Shown here: piece by piece, positions 56,096 through 64,000 of the stretch
Layout: each line of letters opens with the position of its first letter
Position numbering within the stretch: position 1 is the stretch's first letter
Assembly: GCF_001632845.1 (NCBI RefSeq)
Contig: NZ_CP011994.1
Location: 3,358,001 to 3,422,000, forward strand
DNA: 64,000 nucleotides
Direction: 5' to 3'
Source: Ectothiorhodospira sp. BSL-9
GTDB lineage: Bacteria; Pseudomonadota; Gammaproteobacteria; Ectothiorhodospirales; Ectothiorhodospiraceae
Position numbers and translations under genes: made by a program
Notes under the pieces: model-generated
Told to the model about the DNA's origin: nothing
Databases searched by the model: none
The model's input: only the letters and a program-made list of their open reading frames with translations

Positions 56096-56884
56096 TTATT
56101 GGGGCGGAACGTTGATCAGGTAGAAATCCGGGTGTGCCTCCAGCCACCGCCGAATATCGGGGCTGGCCTGGAAATGGGCGCCGTGGAACACCAGCGCTAA
56201 CGGCTTGCCGGGGAACAGGTCGCGCAGGCGCTGGAACAGCGTCAGATAATCTTCCGCCAAGGGCGGTGCCCACAGGCAACGGGTGTGGAGCGCACCGCGT
56301 TTGCCATGCAGATAGAGCTGATAGCGGGGAGAACCTGACGCCACTGCCTGATCCCCCCTGGCGACTCTCACCCCTCCCTGCCAGATGGCACCGCCACCCT
56401 TGCGGACCATCTCCAGCACGGGCTGCACCTGCTTGCGATACCAGCGGCTGGCGCTGCTGCGTTGATGCGCCACAGCCTCCAGGGTCAACGGTTCGGGCTT
56501 GAGACCACGGGCCTCCAGCCAGTGCTCGATGGCACGGGCAGAGACCGGATGGCCCGCTTCGCCGAGCGCATCGGCCAGGGCACGACTACTCCAGGCCGGC
56601 TCACCGGAATCGGGCGATGTTGTCAGCCGTGCCATCAGCATCTGCTGAGCGGCGGCATCAAGCCGGCCCGCCTGCCCCGTCTTGCGACCGCGCGCGCGCA
56701 CGGGAACCGCGTCCCAGCCTCCCTCCCTGAATGCCTTCCAGGCCGCCGACACGGTGGGCGCCGAGAGCCCGGTGCGTACTGCCGTAGCGGCCACCGTGTG
56801 GCCGTCCAGGCGCAGGCGCACGGCCTCAAGGCGGCGCTCATTCAATGGTTCAGGCGATAAATGTTTATTAACCAAATCATTCAC
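56096..56884 (-). CDS. IS630-transposase-derived HTH protein ahead of cysDN
   Basis: 262-residue protein. Residues 15-60 form an HTH ([29 protein letters not shown] pattern); 80-140 a second winged helix ([31 protein letters not shown]); the rest resembles the IS630 DDE domain. Expected catalytic residues are lost: the VDE position reads IWQGG, and the second Asp block reads [19 protein letters not shown]. The protein stops at VPPQ, where transposases continue PPYSPELNPIE. It ends 35 bases before cysD, same strand. It is more likely a domesticated DNA-binding regulator than a transposase; no terminal repeats were seen. Confidence 0.7.
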   Translation of the reverse strand: MNDLVNKHLSPEPLNERRLEAVRLRLDGHTVAATAVRTGLSAPTVSAAWKAFREGGWDAVPVRARGRKTGQAGRLDAAAQQMLMARLTTSPDSGEPAWSSRALADALGEAGHPVSARAIEHWLEARGLKPEPLTLEAVAHQRSSASRWYRKQVQPVLEMVRKGGGAIWQGGVRVARGDQAVASGSPRYQLYLHGKRGALHTRCLWAPPLAEDYLTLFQRLRDLFPGKPLALVFHGAHFQASPDIRRWLEAHPDFYLINVPPQ

Positions 56885-56953
56885 ATGATGTTGTTTTTAT
56901 TTGGTTTTCTTTCCAACGATGACGTAACTTCACAACCATATGATCAACATCAT
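56885..56953. promoter_or_regulatory. inverted 9-bp arms upstream of the cysDN leader gene
   Basis: ATGATGTTG at 56885-56893 and CAACATCAT at 56945-56953 are exact complements, with an AT-rich spacer containing CCAACGATGACG, a partial third copy. The gap 56885-57146 separates two divergent genes and has no ORF of note. A binding site for the adjacent HTH protein or another regulator is possible. Confidence 0.35.
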
Positions 56954-57146
56954 AAAAGCCTCACAAAAATCCCACAAGCCTGACATGACAGGATTGTACG
57001 GAACCGGGGCCCTGCGTATATGGATACCGGCCATGCCACCATGGCATCTACCCGGCCTGGGAGAACCAAGCCACTTGACCGCACCAGCGGACTCCCGCAA
57101 CGTTGGGTCGCAGACTCACATCATCCCCCGTCATGAGGACGCTTCC

Positions 57147-57899
57147 ATGCACTTTCGACAGCTCTTTGAAGCGGATTCTTCCACCTTCACCTACCTGCTG
57201 GCCTGCCCCGATACCGGGATCACGGCCCTCATCGACCCCGTGCTGGAAACCGTGGACAGGGATCTGGAACTGCTGCGATCCTTGGGGCTGACCCTGGATT
57301 TCGTGGTGGAAACCCATATCCACGCGGACCACATCACCGGGGCGCGGCGGCTCAAGCAGGCTACCGGCTGCCAGATCGCGGGGCCGGCGCTGGATGAAAT
57401 CCCCTGCCGGGATGTGGGACTGCGCGAAGGCGAGCCATTCAAGCTGGGCAGCATCACCCTGAACCCCTTGTTCACCCCCGGACACACCGACACCCACCAC
57501 GCCTACCTGCTGGATCACCACGGTCTCAAGCTGCTGTTCTCGGGCGATGCCCTGCTGATCGAGAGCTGCGGACGCACCGACTTCCAGTCCGGCGACGCCC
57601 ACGTGCTCTATCACAGCATCCAGGACAAGTTCTTCACCCTGCCCGACGAAACCCTGGTCTACCCCGCCCACGACTATGAAGAACGACGCATTACCACCAT
57701 CGGCCAGGAAAAGCTGCGCAACCCCCGCCTGGGCAAAGGCCGCACCGAGGCAGAGTTCGTGAAGATCATGCACGACATGGACCTGCCCTACCCCCGAAAG
57801 ATTGATTTCTCGGTGCCCGGCAACGAGCAGTGCGGTGCCTGCCCGGACAACCTTCCCGAAGAGATGCGCGGCCTGTGCGAGGCGAGTCGGCAGGGGTAG
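57147..57899 (+). CDS. ETHE1-like persulfide (sulfur) dioxygenase
   Basis: 250-residue metallo-beta-lactamase-fold enzyme oxidising glutathione persulfide to sulfite. Metal ligands: ETHIHADHITGARRL, FTPGHTDTHHAYL, SGDALLIESCGRTDFQ and YPAHDY. The CGRTDFQ segment and end CGACPDNLPEEMRG are ETHE1-type. ATG 57147 follows GAGGA; the frame to 56940 extends into the divergent promoter. It lies next to cysDNC, so sulfite and sulfate metabolism are clustered. Confidence 0.9.
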   Translation: MHFRQLFEADSSTFTYLLACPDTGITALIDPVLETVDRDLELLRSLGLTLDFVVETHIHADHITGARRLKQATGCQIAGPALDEIPCRDVGLREGEPFKLGSITLNPLFTPGHTDTHHAYLLDHHGLKLLFSGDALLIESCGRTDFQSGDAHVLYHSIQDKFFTLPDETLVYPAHDYEERRITTIGQEKLRNPRLGKGRTEAEFVKIMHDMDLPYPRKIDFSVPGNEQCGACPDNLPEEMRGLCEASRQG

Positions 57900-57951
57900 T
57901 GCGGAACAAGAAACCTTGTTCCGCAGCAGGCAACCGGATCAAGACGTCGAG

Positions 57952-58950
57952 CTACGGTGAAATACTGAAGTCGTAGCGCAAGGAAACCATGGCAGTGCTC
58001 AGGTCCTTCTGACCGGGCTCATCAAACGAGGTATTCTTGTAACCGAAGTAGGCCGAAGTACGGCGATCGAAGAAATACCGCCCCCCTAACGCATAATACG
58101 TCTGATCACGGTTGTTCCCGTCGTTATCATCAAGGTCGCCGTACTGGGCCACCAGCATGGTTTTGCCAATGCGATAACGAGCCCCGAGAAAAAGGATGTC
58201 GTGGTCCCGAACCTGCGTACCCATCAGGGAGACATCCTCATACTGAATGAATCCGGTGAAATCCCCAAAGCGCGCGCGCATGCCCAGCTTACTGTTTCCC
58301 TTGCGCCCGTCCTCCAGTGTTTTCACGGAGTTCGTGGCACCGATCACCTGATAGTTATCCAGAAAATCATAGGTCACCCCCAGGTTATAGGCACCCTTGT
58401 AGTTGTCGATGTCGTTAGAGCGATCACGCTCGTCGATACTGTACTGAACCACGGCATTCAGGCCGTTGATATTCGGAGACTCGTACTGCACGGCGTTGTG
58501 GAAGTAGCTGGTCGTGCCAAACGGCCCCGTGGCCATTCCACCATTGCCTCGGGCCTGCAGGGCGGTGGAGGCGAAGGCATCGAACTTCGCCCCTCCGGTT
58601 GCCTTGTAAGCACCATCAAACGAGCCCACACGCACCGTACCCCAACGACCCTGAAGGCCGATATTGTGATCTCGATCGGTTAAATTGGCGTCAGAGTCAC
58701 CCACATTGAGATTCCAGGCCGCAGTGCCCACCAAGGTCAGGTTTTCATCAATCCGATGACTCCCTCGCACTCCGACGCGCCCCATTCCATTCTCGTCCCC
58801 GGTATACCCACGCGACTCGGCATCGCCCCCCTCTTCCACCTGCCCGATCTCAACATAAAGCCTGCCGAAGACTTCAAAGTCATTAGCCATGCCAGCCATC
58901 GGCGCCATCACGGTGCTACCGACAATCCATACGAGCATCTGCTTTTTCAT
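57952..58950 (-). CDS. Gram-negative porin
   Basis: 332-residue outer-membrane porin. Signal peptide MKKQMLVWIVGSTVMAPMAGMA; beta-strand repeats such as FEVFGRLYVEIGQ, RWGTVRVGSFDGAYK and a C-terminal ...VSLRYDFSISP. The frame runs upstream to 59130 but ATG 58950 with the signal peptide is clear. A sigma-54 promoter and palindrome precede it. Solute unknown. Confidence 0.92.
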   Translation of the reverse strand: MKKQMLVWIVGSTVMAPMAGMANDFEVFGRLYVEIGQVEEGGDAESRGYTGDENGMGRVGVRGSHRIDENLTLVGTAAWNLNVGDSDANLTDRDHNIGLQGRWGTVRVGSFDGAYKATGGAKFDAFASTALQARGNGGMATGPFGTTSYFHNAVQYESPNINGLNAVVQYSIDERDRSNDIDNYKGAYNLGVTYDFLDNYQVIGATNSVKTLEDGRKGNSKLGMRARFGDFTGFIQYEDVSLMGTQVRDHDILFLGARYRIGKTMLVAQYGDLDDNDGNNRDQTYYALGGRYFFDRRTSAYFGYKNTSFDEPGQKDLSTAMVSLRYDFSISP

Positions 58951-59036
58951 GTGCTGCACTCCTCCCAGGGTTCTTGGTATCAACGCCCAGCGGCAGGGGT
59001 TCAAATCACGACCCCACTGGCGCGCCGGTGAAGAGT

Positions 59037-59051
59037 GCAAATAGCAAGCCA
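59037..59051 (-). promoter_or_regulatory. sigma-54 promoter of the porin
   Basis: Minus strand TGGCTTGCTATTTGC followed by A matches TGGCACG-N4-TTGC with two mismatches; the invariant GG and GC are correctly spaced. Start predicted near 59025, 75 bases before the porin ATG. Confidence 0.7.
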
Positions 59052-59104
59052 TCCATAGCCTTATGATCTTAAAAGAATATCTATATTCTATAAATGAATC
59101 TGGT

Positions 59105-59139
59105 GATTGCATTTTGCATCCGTATTGCAAAACGCAATC
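59105..59139. promoter_or_regulatory. 14-bp imperfect palindrome, likely activator site
   Basis: GATTGCATTTTGCA at 59105-59118 and TGCAAAACGCAATC at 59126-59139 are complementary with one mismatch around a 7-base centre. It is about 97 bases upstream of the predicted porin start, the usual place for a sigma-54 activator, and just after the activator gene. Confidence 0.65.
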
Positions 59140-59154
59140 CTCGTATGGTCAATA

Positions 59155-60513
59155 TCAACGCATCTGACCCAATCGCCGGTGTAATGTAGAAGCATTAATG
59201 CCCAGGCGCCTGGCCGCCTCCCGCTTGTTGCCAGCGCAGCGCGTGAGCATGTGACGAATCCAGGCCTCCTCAACCATTTCAAGGCTGGCATCCGGGTCCA
59301 TGCCGGGTATGGGGCCTCCCGGTGAGGACTGGCGACGGCTCACTTCTGCCGGCAGGTGTTCAAGACCCACCTCGCACTGCTGGGAAGCCAACACTACAGA
59401 TCGTTGAACCGCATTCTCCAGTTCGCGGACGTTACCCGGCCAATCGTAGGCAGCCAGCGCCTCCAGGGCCTCCAGAGTGAAACCAGGCAACCGTCGCCCA
59501 TAGCGGCGACCATAGTCGGCGAGAAAATGCTCCGCCAGAGGGATCACGTCCTGAGGGCGCCGCCGCAACTCAGGCACATCCACCGGGAAAACATTCAGAC
59601 GATAATAGAGGTCCGCGCGGAAAGCGCCCTCCGCTACCAGACACTTGAGCGGCTCATTGGACGCACACACGATGCGCACATCCACGGGAAAGGTGCGCTC
59701 TCCTCCCACACGCCTGACAACACGCTCCTGCAGAAAATGCAGCAGTCTCACCTGGATCTCCGGTACCGCGCTGTTGATCTCATCAAGCAGGAGGGTTCCG
59801 CCATCGGCCAGTTCCAGCAAGCCGCGCTTGCGCTTGCGCGCCCCCGTAAACGCGCCCTCCTCGTGTCCAAAGAGCTCACTCTCAGCCAGGGTGGATGGGA
59901 TACCCGCGCAATTGAGGCTGAAGAAAGGCCCGTCCCGCCTTGGGCTCCAGGCATGCAGGTATCGGCCCAGCAGACTCTTGCCAGTACCCGTTGCGCCGCT
60001 GAGAAGCACCAGGATGTCCGTATCCGCTGCCTGCTGAAGCAGTGAGACAGCCTGCGCCATCGGCTGAGAACAGATCACCGGCGCGCTCCCCGGCCCGGGC
60101 TCCAGCTGTTTGAGGCGGGTACTGAGCCCCTCGATCCGCCAGCGGTGCTCGAGATGCGAAAACAGCCTTTGCAGGATCACCCTGATACGCGACACATCGA
60201 GGGGCTTGGTGATCAAATCGAACACGCCAAGGCGAAAGGCCTCAATGGCATTATCCGCAGTCGCAAACCCGGTAATCATCACCACGGGCATATCAGGATC
60301 CTGCTCCCGGGCCAGCGCCACTAGAGCCAGACCATCCGGAGGCGGCACGCGCAGGTCCGTAATCATCACGTCTGGCTGGGTACTGCGCAGTTCACGCTCT
60401 GCCGTCTCACCATCCGGCGCAATTCGAACCGAGAAGCCCGCCCCCATGCCCAGCTCGCGCACCATCGCAGCCACATCGGCATCGTCCTCAACCACCAATA
60501 ACGTGGGTTTCAT
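59155..60513 (-). CDS. NtrC-type sigma-54 response regulator
   Basis: 452-residue three-domain activator. Receiver 1-120 with acidic pocket ED/D and phospho-acceptor Asp53 (MITDLRVP); AAA+ domain with GATGTGKSLLGR, the sigma-54-contact GAFTGA (EEGAFTGARK) and GGTLLLDEINS; C-terminal Fis-type HTH in NKREAARRLGINASTLHRRL. No sensor kinase gene is adjacent. It lies directly upstream of the sigma-54 porin, its probable target. Confidence 0.94.
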   Translation of the reverse strand: MKPTLLVVEDDADVAAMVRELGMGAGFSVRIAPDGETAERELRSTQPDVMITDLRVPPPDGLALVALAREQDPDMPVVMITGFATADNAIEAFRLGVFDLITKPLDVSRIRVILQRLFSHLEHRWRIEGLSTRLKQLEPGPGSAPVICSQPMAQAVSLLQQAADTDILVLLSGATGTGKSLLGRYLHAWSPRRDGPFFSLNCAGIPSTLAESELFGHEEGAFTGARKRKRGLLELADGGTLLLDEINSAVPEIQVRLLHFLQERVVRRVGGERTFPVDVRIVCASNEPLKCLVAEGAFRADLYYRLNVFPVDVPELRRRPQDVIPLAEHFLADYGRRYGRRLPGFTLEALEALAAYDWPGNVRELENAVQRSVVLASQQCEVGLEHLPAEVSRRQSSPGGPIPGMDPDASLEMVEEAWIRHMLTRCAGNKREAARRLGINASTLHRRLGQMR

Positions 60514-60721
60514 GATGATGTGCCCCGAGACGATGCTGGCCTGCTATTCGGCTTCATGTGACTATAGTGATCAGGATGCATCAAGGTGTCGACATGTTCA
60601 TCCTCATGACCTGTTGTTCCAGTGTATCCAGGTCACTCAGGGTGGCCACCTGCTCCTTAATGTGCACCAGCCGATGAAAATGACCGCGGATACGCAAGAT
60701 CTGCCGCAGTCCTTCGCAGAT

Positions 60722-61054
60722 TCAGACCTTGCCTCGAATGGCATCCACGAACTGGAGTAAACCCATCAGACCTCGGGCGGTCTCGATCTGTCTGACAGGG
60801 ATACCACCGGTAACCTTGTTGGGGCTACGCATGAAATGGCGCACCCAGGCCTGATCACCACCGGCAAGGGCAAACACTTCCCTGGCAAGACGGATAAGTA
60901 GCAGTGCCAACTCGCCCTGTTCGGACTGTGGGTCCAGTGCGGGATTCTGTTTGAGCCTGCTGACTGCGGTTCTGTGAACACCCAGCACCGCCGCCAGTTC
61001 GGCCTGGCCAAGGCCTAACTGCCTGGAGGCCTTGAGCACGGCCTTGGCCAGCAC
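60722..61054 (-). CDS. MbcA/ParS/Xre-type antitoxin-like protein, 5' end displaced by IS66
   Basis: 110-residue protein, HTH in LGLGQAELAAVLGVHRTAVSRLKQN (about 13-37) and the DUF2384 C-terminal domain WVRHFMRSPNKVTGGIPVRQIETARGLMGLLQFVDAIRGKV. Current start is GTG 61054. Before insertion the frame ran on across the IS site to ATG 63689 ([10 protein letters not shown], then PSAAHSPAVVLAK), overlapping the end of the ETF-QO gene. The domain core is intact but its native start is gone. No RES-domain toxin follows; 60514-60721 has no convincing gene. Confidence 0.8.
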   Translation of the reverse strand: MLAKAVLKASRQLGLGQAELAAVLGVHRTAVSRLKQNPALDPQSEQGELALLLIRLAREVFALAGGDQAWVRHFMRSPNKVTGGIPVRQIETARGLMGLLQFVDAIRGKV

Positions 61055-61170
61055 GACGGCAGGGCTGTGTGCGGCGCTTGTACGCGTCCGCTAGAACCCA
61101 TATTTCATAGCCCGCCCTGATCCCCCATCGTCCACGGCACGATCTCAAGCAACCAAGGAGATGTGCCGGT

Positions 61171-61554
61171 ATGAACAGAGGTGTCCGACAGCGCAAGCGC
61201 GCTTTCTGGAAGGGACTGGTCCAGCAGTGGGCAGCTTCAGGCCAGAGCAAGGCGGCCTTTGCCCGTCAGCATGGGGTCACACCCCAGCAGTTGTCCCAGT
61301 GGGCAGTGCGCTATCCGGAATGGGTGGTGGCCACAGTCGACTCCAAGGCGGAGCATTCGCCCTCGAAGCCCGCCGCCGGGACGCAGCGCTTTTTGACGGT
61401 GCGCACGGTGGAGGACGCCCCTGATCCCGTGGACCTGTCGCCGCAGCCCGGTGGACCGGTGGTGGTGACCTTGAGCCACGGTCGTCGGCTCGAGCTCTAT
61501 CCGGGGTTTTGCGCCCAGACCCTGCAACGGGCCATGGAGGTCCTGGAGGCATGA
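61171..61554 (+). CDS. tnpA: IS66 accessory protein TnpA
   Basis: 127-residue first ORF of the IS66 element, with an HTH-like region SGQSKAAFARQHGVTPQQLSQW near residues 23-44. AAGGAG lies 10 bases before the ATG. Required with TnpB for IS66 transposition in known elements. Confidence 0.9.
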   Translation: MNRGVRQRKRAFWKGLVQQWAASGQSKAAFARQHGVTPQQLSQWAVRYPEWVVATVDSKAEHSPSKPAAGTQRFLTVRTVEDAPDPVDLSPQPGGPVVVTLSHGRRLELYPGFCAQTLQRAMEVLEA

Positions 61555-61916
61555 TCGCGTGGCCCACGGGGGTGGCCATCCACCTGGCAGTGGCGCCGGT
61601 GGATTTCCGCAAGGCCTTCGATGGTCTGTGCATCGAGATCGTCGAGGCCCTGGAGCGGGATCCGCTCAGCGGTGAGTTGTTCGTCTTCCGCAACCGGGCT
61701 GGGGACAAGCTCAAGGCCCTGTACTGGGATGGCCAGGGCTTTGTGATGATCTACAAGCGCCTGGAGAAGGGGCGCTTCAAGTGGCTCCAGCAGGTGGATG
61801 GAGATGCAGAGGGTGAGGTTCGGCTCTCCCGCAGCCAGATGCAGGCGCTGTTCGAGGGTATCGATTGGCGGCGCCTGGAAACCCCGCAAAAATGCCTTGC
61901 CACAGCCACCCGTTGA
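61551..61916 (+). CDS. tnpB: IS66 accessory protein TnpB
   Basis: 121-residue TnpB. PVDFRKAFDGL, LFVFRNRAGDKLKALYWDGQGF and KRLEKGRFKW are diagnostic. Its ATG overlaps the tnpA stop by 4 bases. Confidence 0.95.
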   Translation: MIAWPTGVAIHLAVAPVDFRKAFDGLCIEIVEALERDPLSGELFVFRNRAGDKLKALYWDGQGFVMIYKRLEKGRFKWLQQVDGDAEGEVRLSRSQMQALFEGIDWRRLETPQKCLATATR

Positions 61917-61975
61917 TAGATAAATACCATCAATAAGTCAGCCACTTAGCGCTTTCGGCGTGGTAAAATGCGGGC

Positions 61976-63613
61976 ATGTTGAACGGCACTGCACAAGACC
62001 TGCCGACACCCCCTTCCGGCCTGCGCGAATCGCAGTTCCGCGCTGCCCTGGCGGACCGTGATCAGCTCATTGAGCAGCAGTCCCAGCTACTCGCCCAGCA
62101 GCAGTCCACGATCAATGAGCTGAGCGAACAACTGGAGAATCTCAAGCGCCAGGTCCTTGAGGCCCAGCGCAAACGCTTCGGGCAAAGCTCCGAGCGTGGC
62201 TGTTACCTCCAGCAGGATCTCTTCCACCCGCAGGAAGCCCCGATCCCCGAGCAAGACGAAGAAGAAACCACCGAGGCGCCCAAAAAGCGGCGCAAGACCC
62301 AGCCCCCTCGAGGTCGCCGTGTCCTCCCACCGGAATTGCCCCGGGAGACGCAGCGCTACGACTACGACGACGAAACCCGGGCCCAACTGGAGGCCCAGAA
62401 CGGCGGCCCGCTGGTGGAGATCGGTGTCGAGGTGACCGAGACCCTGGAGTACCAACCCGGGCAGCTGTACGTGAAGCGCCACGAGGTGCCCAAGTATGCG
62501 ATCCAGGGGGATGACGGGGAGCGCACCATCGTCTCTCCACCGCGCCCCTCGCCACCGATCCCCGGCGCCCAGGTGGGTGCCAGCCTGCTGGCCCATACCG
62601 TGATCAGCAAGTTCGCGGATCATCTGCCGCTCAACCGCATCAGCCAGCAGCTGGCCCGGGATGGTTACGACGTCCCCCGCCAGCGGCTGTGCGACTACGT
62701 GCTGCTGTCCGCCTCGGTCCTGGCCCCGCTGGCCGACCTCGTTCGCCAGGATGCCCTGGCCAGTCCGGTCGTTCACAGCGACGACACCACGGTGCCGCAA
62801 CTGGAAAAGGGCCGACGACAAACCCGAACCTGTCGCCTGTGGCTCTACCTGGGCCGCGGGCGGGAGGACGGCATCATCCCGGTGTTCTACGACTACACCA
62901 CCAACCGATCCCAGGAAGGTCCGCTGGAACACCTGCGTGACTACCAGGGATATCTGCAAGCCGATGCCTATGCGGGCTACCTGAACGCCGAGCGGATCCA
63001 GGAGGCGCTGATCTGGTGTGCCTGCTGGGCCCATGCGAGGCGCCCGTTCGAAAAGATCGCCCGCAAACACAAAAAACGCGGCCGGGTGCATCTGGTGATG
63101 AAGCTGATCACGGCGATCTACCAGGTGGAGTCGCGCCTGCGCGAACAGGGGATCACGGACCCCGAGCAGATCCGCGAGGCCCGCCAGCGCCGCACGGTGC
63201 CCATCCTCAAGCGCTTGCGTCGCCTGCTGGATCGCATCCTGCCCAGCCTGCCGCCCCGGGGAGACTTCGCCAAGGCGATCGGTTATGTCCTCAACCACTG
63301 GCAGGCCCTGATGCGCTTCACTGAGGATGGCCGCCTGGAGCCCGACAACAACCGCGGCGAACGCGCCCTGCGCGGGGTGTGCGTGAGTCGCAAGAACTGG
63401 AACTTCACCGGCTCCGAGAATGGTGGCCACGCCCTGGCCATCCTGCTCACCCTCCTGGAAACCTGCAAGCAGAACGGGGTGAACCCGCGTCACTACCTGA
63501 TCGATGTGCTTGAGCGCATCCAGGATCATCCCGCCAATCGCCTCCACGAACTGCTGCCCTATCACTGGGAACCGCCCACCCAGGCCTGCGGGGAGAATGA
63601 CAGCGGGGAGTGA
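61976..63613 (+). CDS. tnpC: IS66 transposase TnpC
   Basis: 545-residue DDE transposase: N-terminal coiled coil (about 20-62), RRGRRVLPPELPR-type linker, catalytic Asp in VVHSDDTTVPQL, Asp in LQADAYAGY and Glu in the EPDNNRGERALRG block, and the C-terminal IS66 domain ILLTLLETCKQNGVNP. No disruption is visible. Confidence 0.95.
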   Translation: MLNGTAQDLPTPPSGLRESQFRAALADRDQLIEQQSQLLAQQQSTINELSEQLENLKRQVLEAQRKRFGQSSERGCYLQQDLFHPQEAPIPEQDEEETTEAPKKRRKTQPPRGRRVLPPELPRETQRYDYDDETRAQLEAQNGGPLVEIGVEVTETLEYQPGQLYVKRHEVPKYAIQGDDGERTIVSPPRPSPPIPGAQVGASLLAHTVISKFADHLPLNRISQQLARDGYDVPRQRLCDYVLLSASVLAPLADLVRQDALASPVVHSDDTTVPQLEKGRRQTRTCRLWLYLGRGREDGIIPVFYDYTTNRSQEGPLEHLRDYQGYLQADAYAGYLNAERIQEALIWCACWAHARRPFEKIARKHKKRGRVHLVMKLITAIYQVESRLREQGITDPEQIREARQRRTVPILKRLRRLLDRILPSLPPRGDFAKAIGYVLNHWQALMRFTEDGRLEPDNNRGERALRGVCVSRKNWNFTGSENGGHALAILLTLLETCKQNGVNPRHYLIDVLERIQDHPANRLHELLPYHWEPPTQACGENDSGE

Positions 63614-63663
63614 GGGTTGGGTATACGTGCCCTACCGGACACTTACCGGCGCTTGGCACTGTC

Positions 63664-64000
63664 TCACATGCCAGGATAGTTGGGTCCATCTCCACCTTGA
63701 GGCACCACCCAGTCGATATTCTGGTCCGGATCCTTGATATCACAGGTCTTGCAGTGCACGCAGTTCTGGGCGTTGATTTGCAGGCGTGATTCGTTGGCAT
63801 CGCCCGCTTCAACGTATTCGTACACACCTGCGGGGCAGTAGCGAGCTTCCGGCCCTGCGTAAACCGGGAGATTCAGAGCGGTAGGCCGATTTGGATCTCT
63901 CAGCTTAAGGTGGACTGGCTGGCCCTCTTCGTGATGCGTGTTGGACAGAAAAACCGAAGACAGGCGGTCGAATGTGATGCTCCCATCCGGACGGGGATAA
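63664..64000 (-). CDS. ETF-ubiquinone oxidoreductase, C-terminal part (runs off window)
   Basis: The last 111 codons of an ETF dehydrogenase, which passes electrons from electron-transfer flavoprotein to ubiquinone at the membrane. The 4Fe-4S domain is clear: a Cys in [12 protein letters not shown] and the C-x2-C-x2-C of [13 protein letters not shown], then [18 protein letters not shown] and TGA at 63664-63666. The 5' end lies beyond the window. IS66 is inserted 9 bases past its stop. Confidence 0.93.
   Translation of the reverse strand, partial: YPRPDGSITFDRLSSVFLSNTHHEEGQPVHLKLRDPNRPTALNLPVYAGPEARYCPAGVYEYVEAGDANESRLQINAQNCVHCKTCDIKDPDQNIDWVVPQGGDGPNYPGM

Larger units (their letters stand above)
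61080..63646 (+). mobile_element. IS66-family insertion sequence
   Basis: 2567-bp element with tnpA, tnpB and tnpC. Ends are imperfect inverted repeats, GTACGCGTCCGCTAGAA at 61080 and GTAAGTGTCCGGTAGGG (complement) at 63646. An exact 8-bp direct repeat CGGCGCTT flanks it at 61072-61079 and 63647-63654, the size expected for IS66. The intact duplication argues for recent insertion. Confidence 0.95.

Noticed and set aside
60581-60721. 46 codons open in frame directly after the stop of the MbcA-like gene
   Set aside because: Could be readthrough or a remnant (GLRQILRIRGHFHRLVHIKE), but no start codon or family match supports a gene.

Overview
High-GC, gene-dense DNA from a nitrogen-fixing gammaproteobacterium. 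The tmRNA tag ANDDNYALAA, the gene orders trpS-scpA-scpB-rluB and nifHDKTY-nifENX, full-length gammaproteobacterial-type PurL, assimilatory sulfur genes, a CrtA-like carotenoid oxygenase and an ETHE1-like sulfur dioxygenase together suggest a purple-sulfur or related sulfur bacterium (Chromatiales, perhaps Ectothiorhodospiraceae). That placement is inference; no rRNA is present to confirm it.

Layout. 0.1-5.7 kb: minus-strand housekeeping operon (Sua5/YciO, M50 protease, TrpRS with a probable Fe-S motif, ScpA, ScpB, RluB, an endonuclease III-like glycosylase). 5.7-6.2 kb: repeat-rich spacer. 6.2-14.6 kb: YciI, a lipoprotein foldase, exopolysaccharide sugar-nucleotide genes (algC, a UDP-sugar epimerase, tviB-like), tRNA-Arg(CCU), citrate synthase and a metallo-beta-lactamase-fold hydrolase. 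14.7-29.4 kb: a large minus-strand nif region in three transcription units, nifHDKTY, nifENX-orf-fdxB-US and nifVWZM. Each is headed by a -24/-12 sigma-54 promoter, an IHF-like site and a TGT-N10-ACA NifA site. draT diverges from nifH and shares its NifA site. 30.3-38.2 kb: a glycosyltransferase and two DUF2064 genes around purL and ssrA, then a sterol-desaturase-family protein. 38.4-42.6 kb: crtA-like gene and cysJI.

42.9-49.8 kb is the most unusual part. Five minus-strand genes encode two large Sec-exported repeat proteins, a small related protein, a periplasmic C39 peptidase and an outer-membrane beta-barrel with an N-terminal coiled coil. This architecture matches the Pseudomonas Fap functional-amyloid export system (FapB/C cargo, FapD peptidase, FapF pore), but the cargo sequences look different. 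All three cargo proteins carry a double-glycine-leader-like motif just after the signal peptide and a shared Asn/Gln-containing repeat. The gene immediately upstream is broken by an IS5-family (IS427-like) insertion.

49.9-64 kb: a small-multidrug-export protein, an acyl-CoA ligase/ACP/PlsC fusion, sulfate activation genes (cysD, cysNC) led by a catalytically degenerate IS630-transposase-derived protein, an ETHE1-like dioxygenase, and a porin with a sigma-54 promoter, palindrome and adjacent NtrC-type activator. An IS66-family element with a perfect 8-bp target duplication then separates an MbcA/ParS/Xre-type gene from its native 5' end. The window ends in the 3' part of an ETF-ubiquinone oxidoreductase gene. 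No nifA, nifB, draG, CRISPR array or rRNA was seen.
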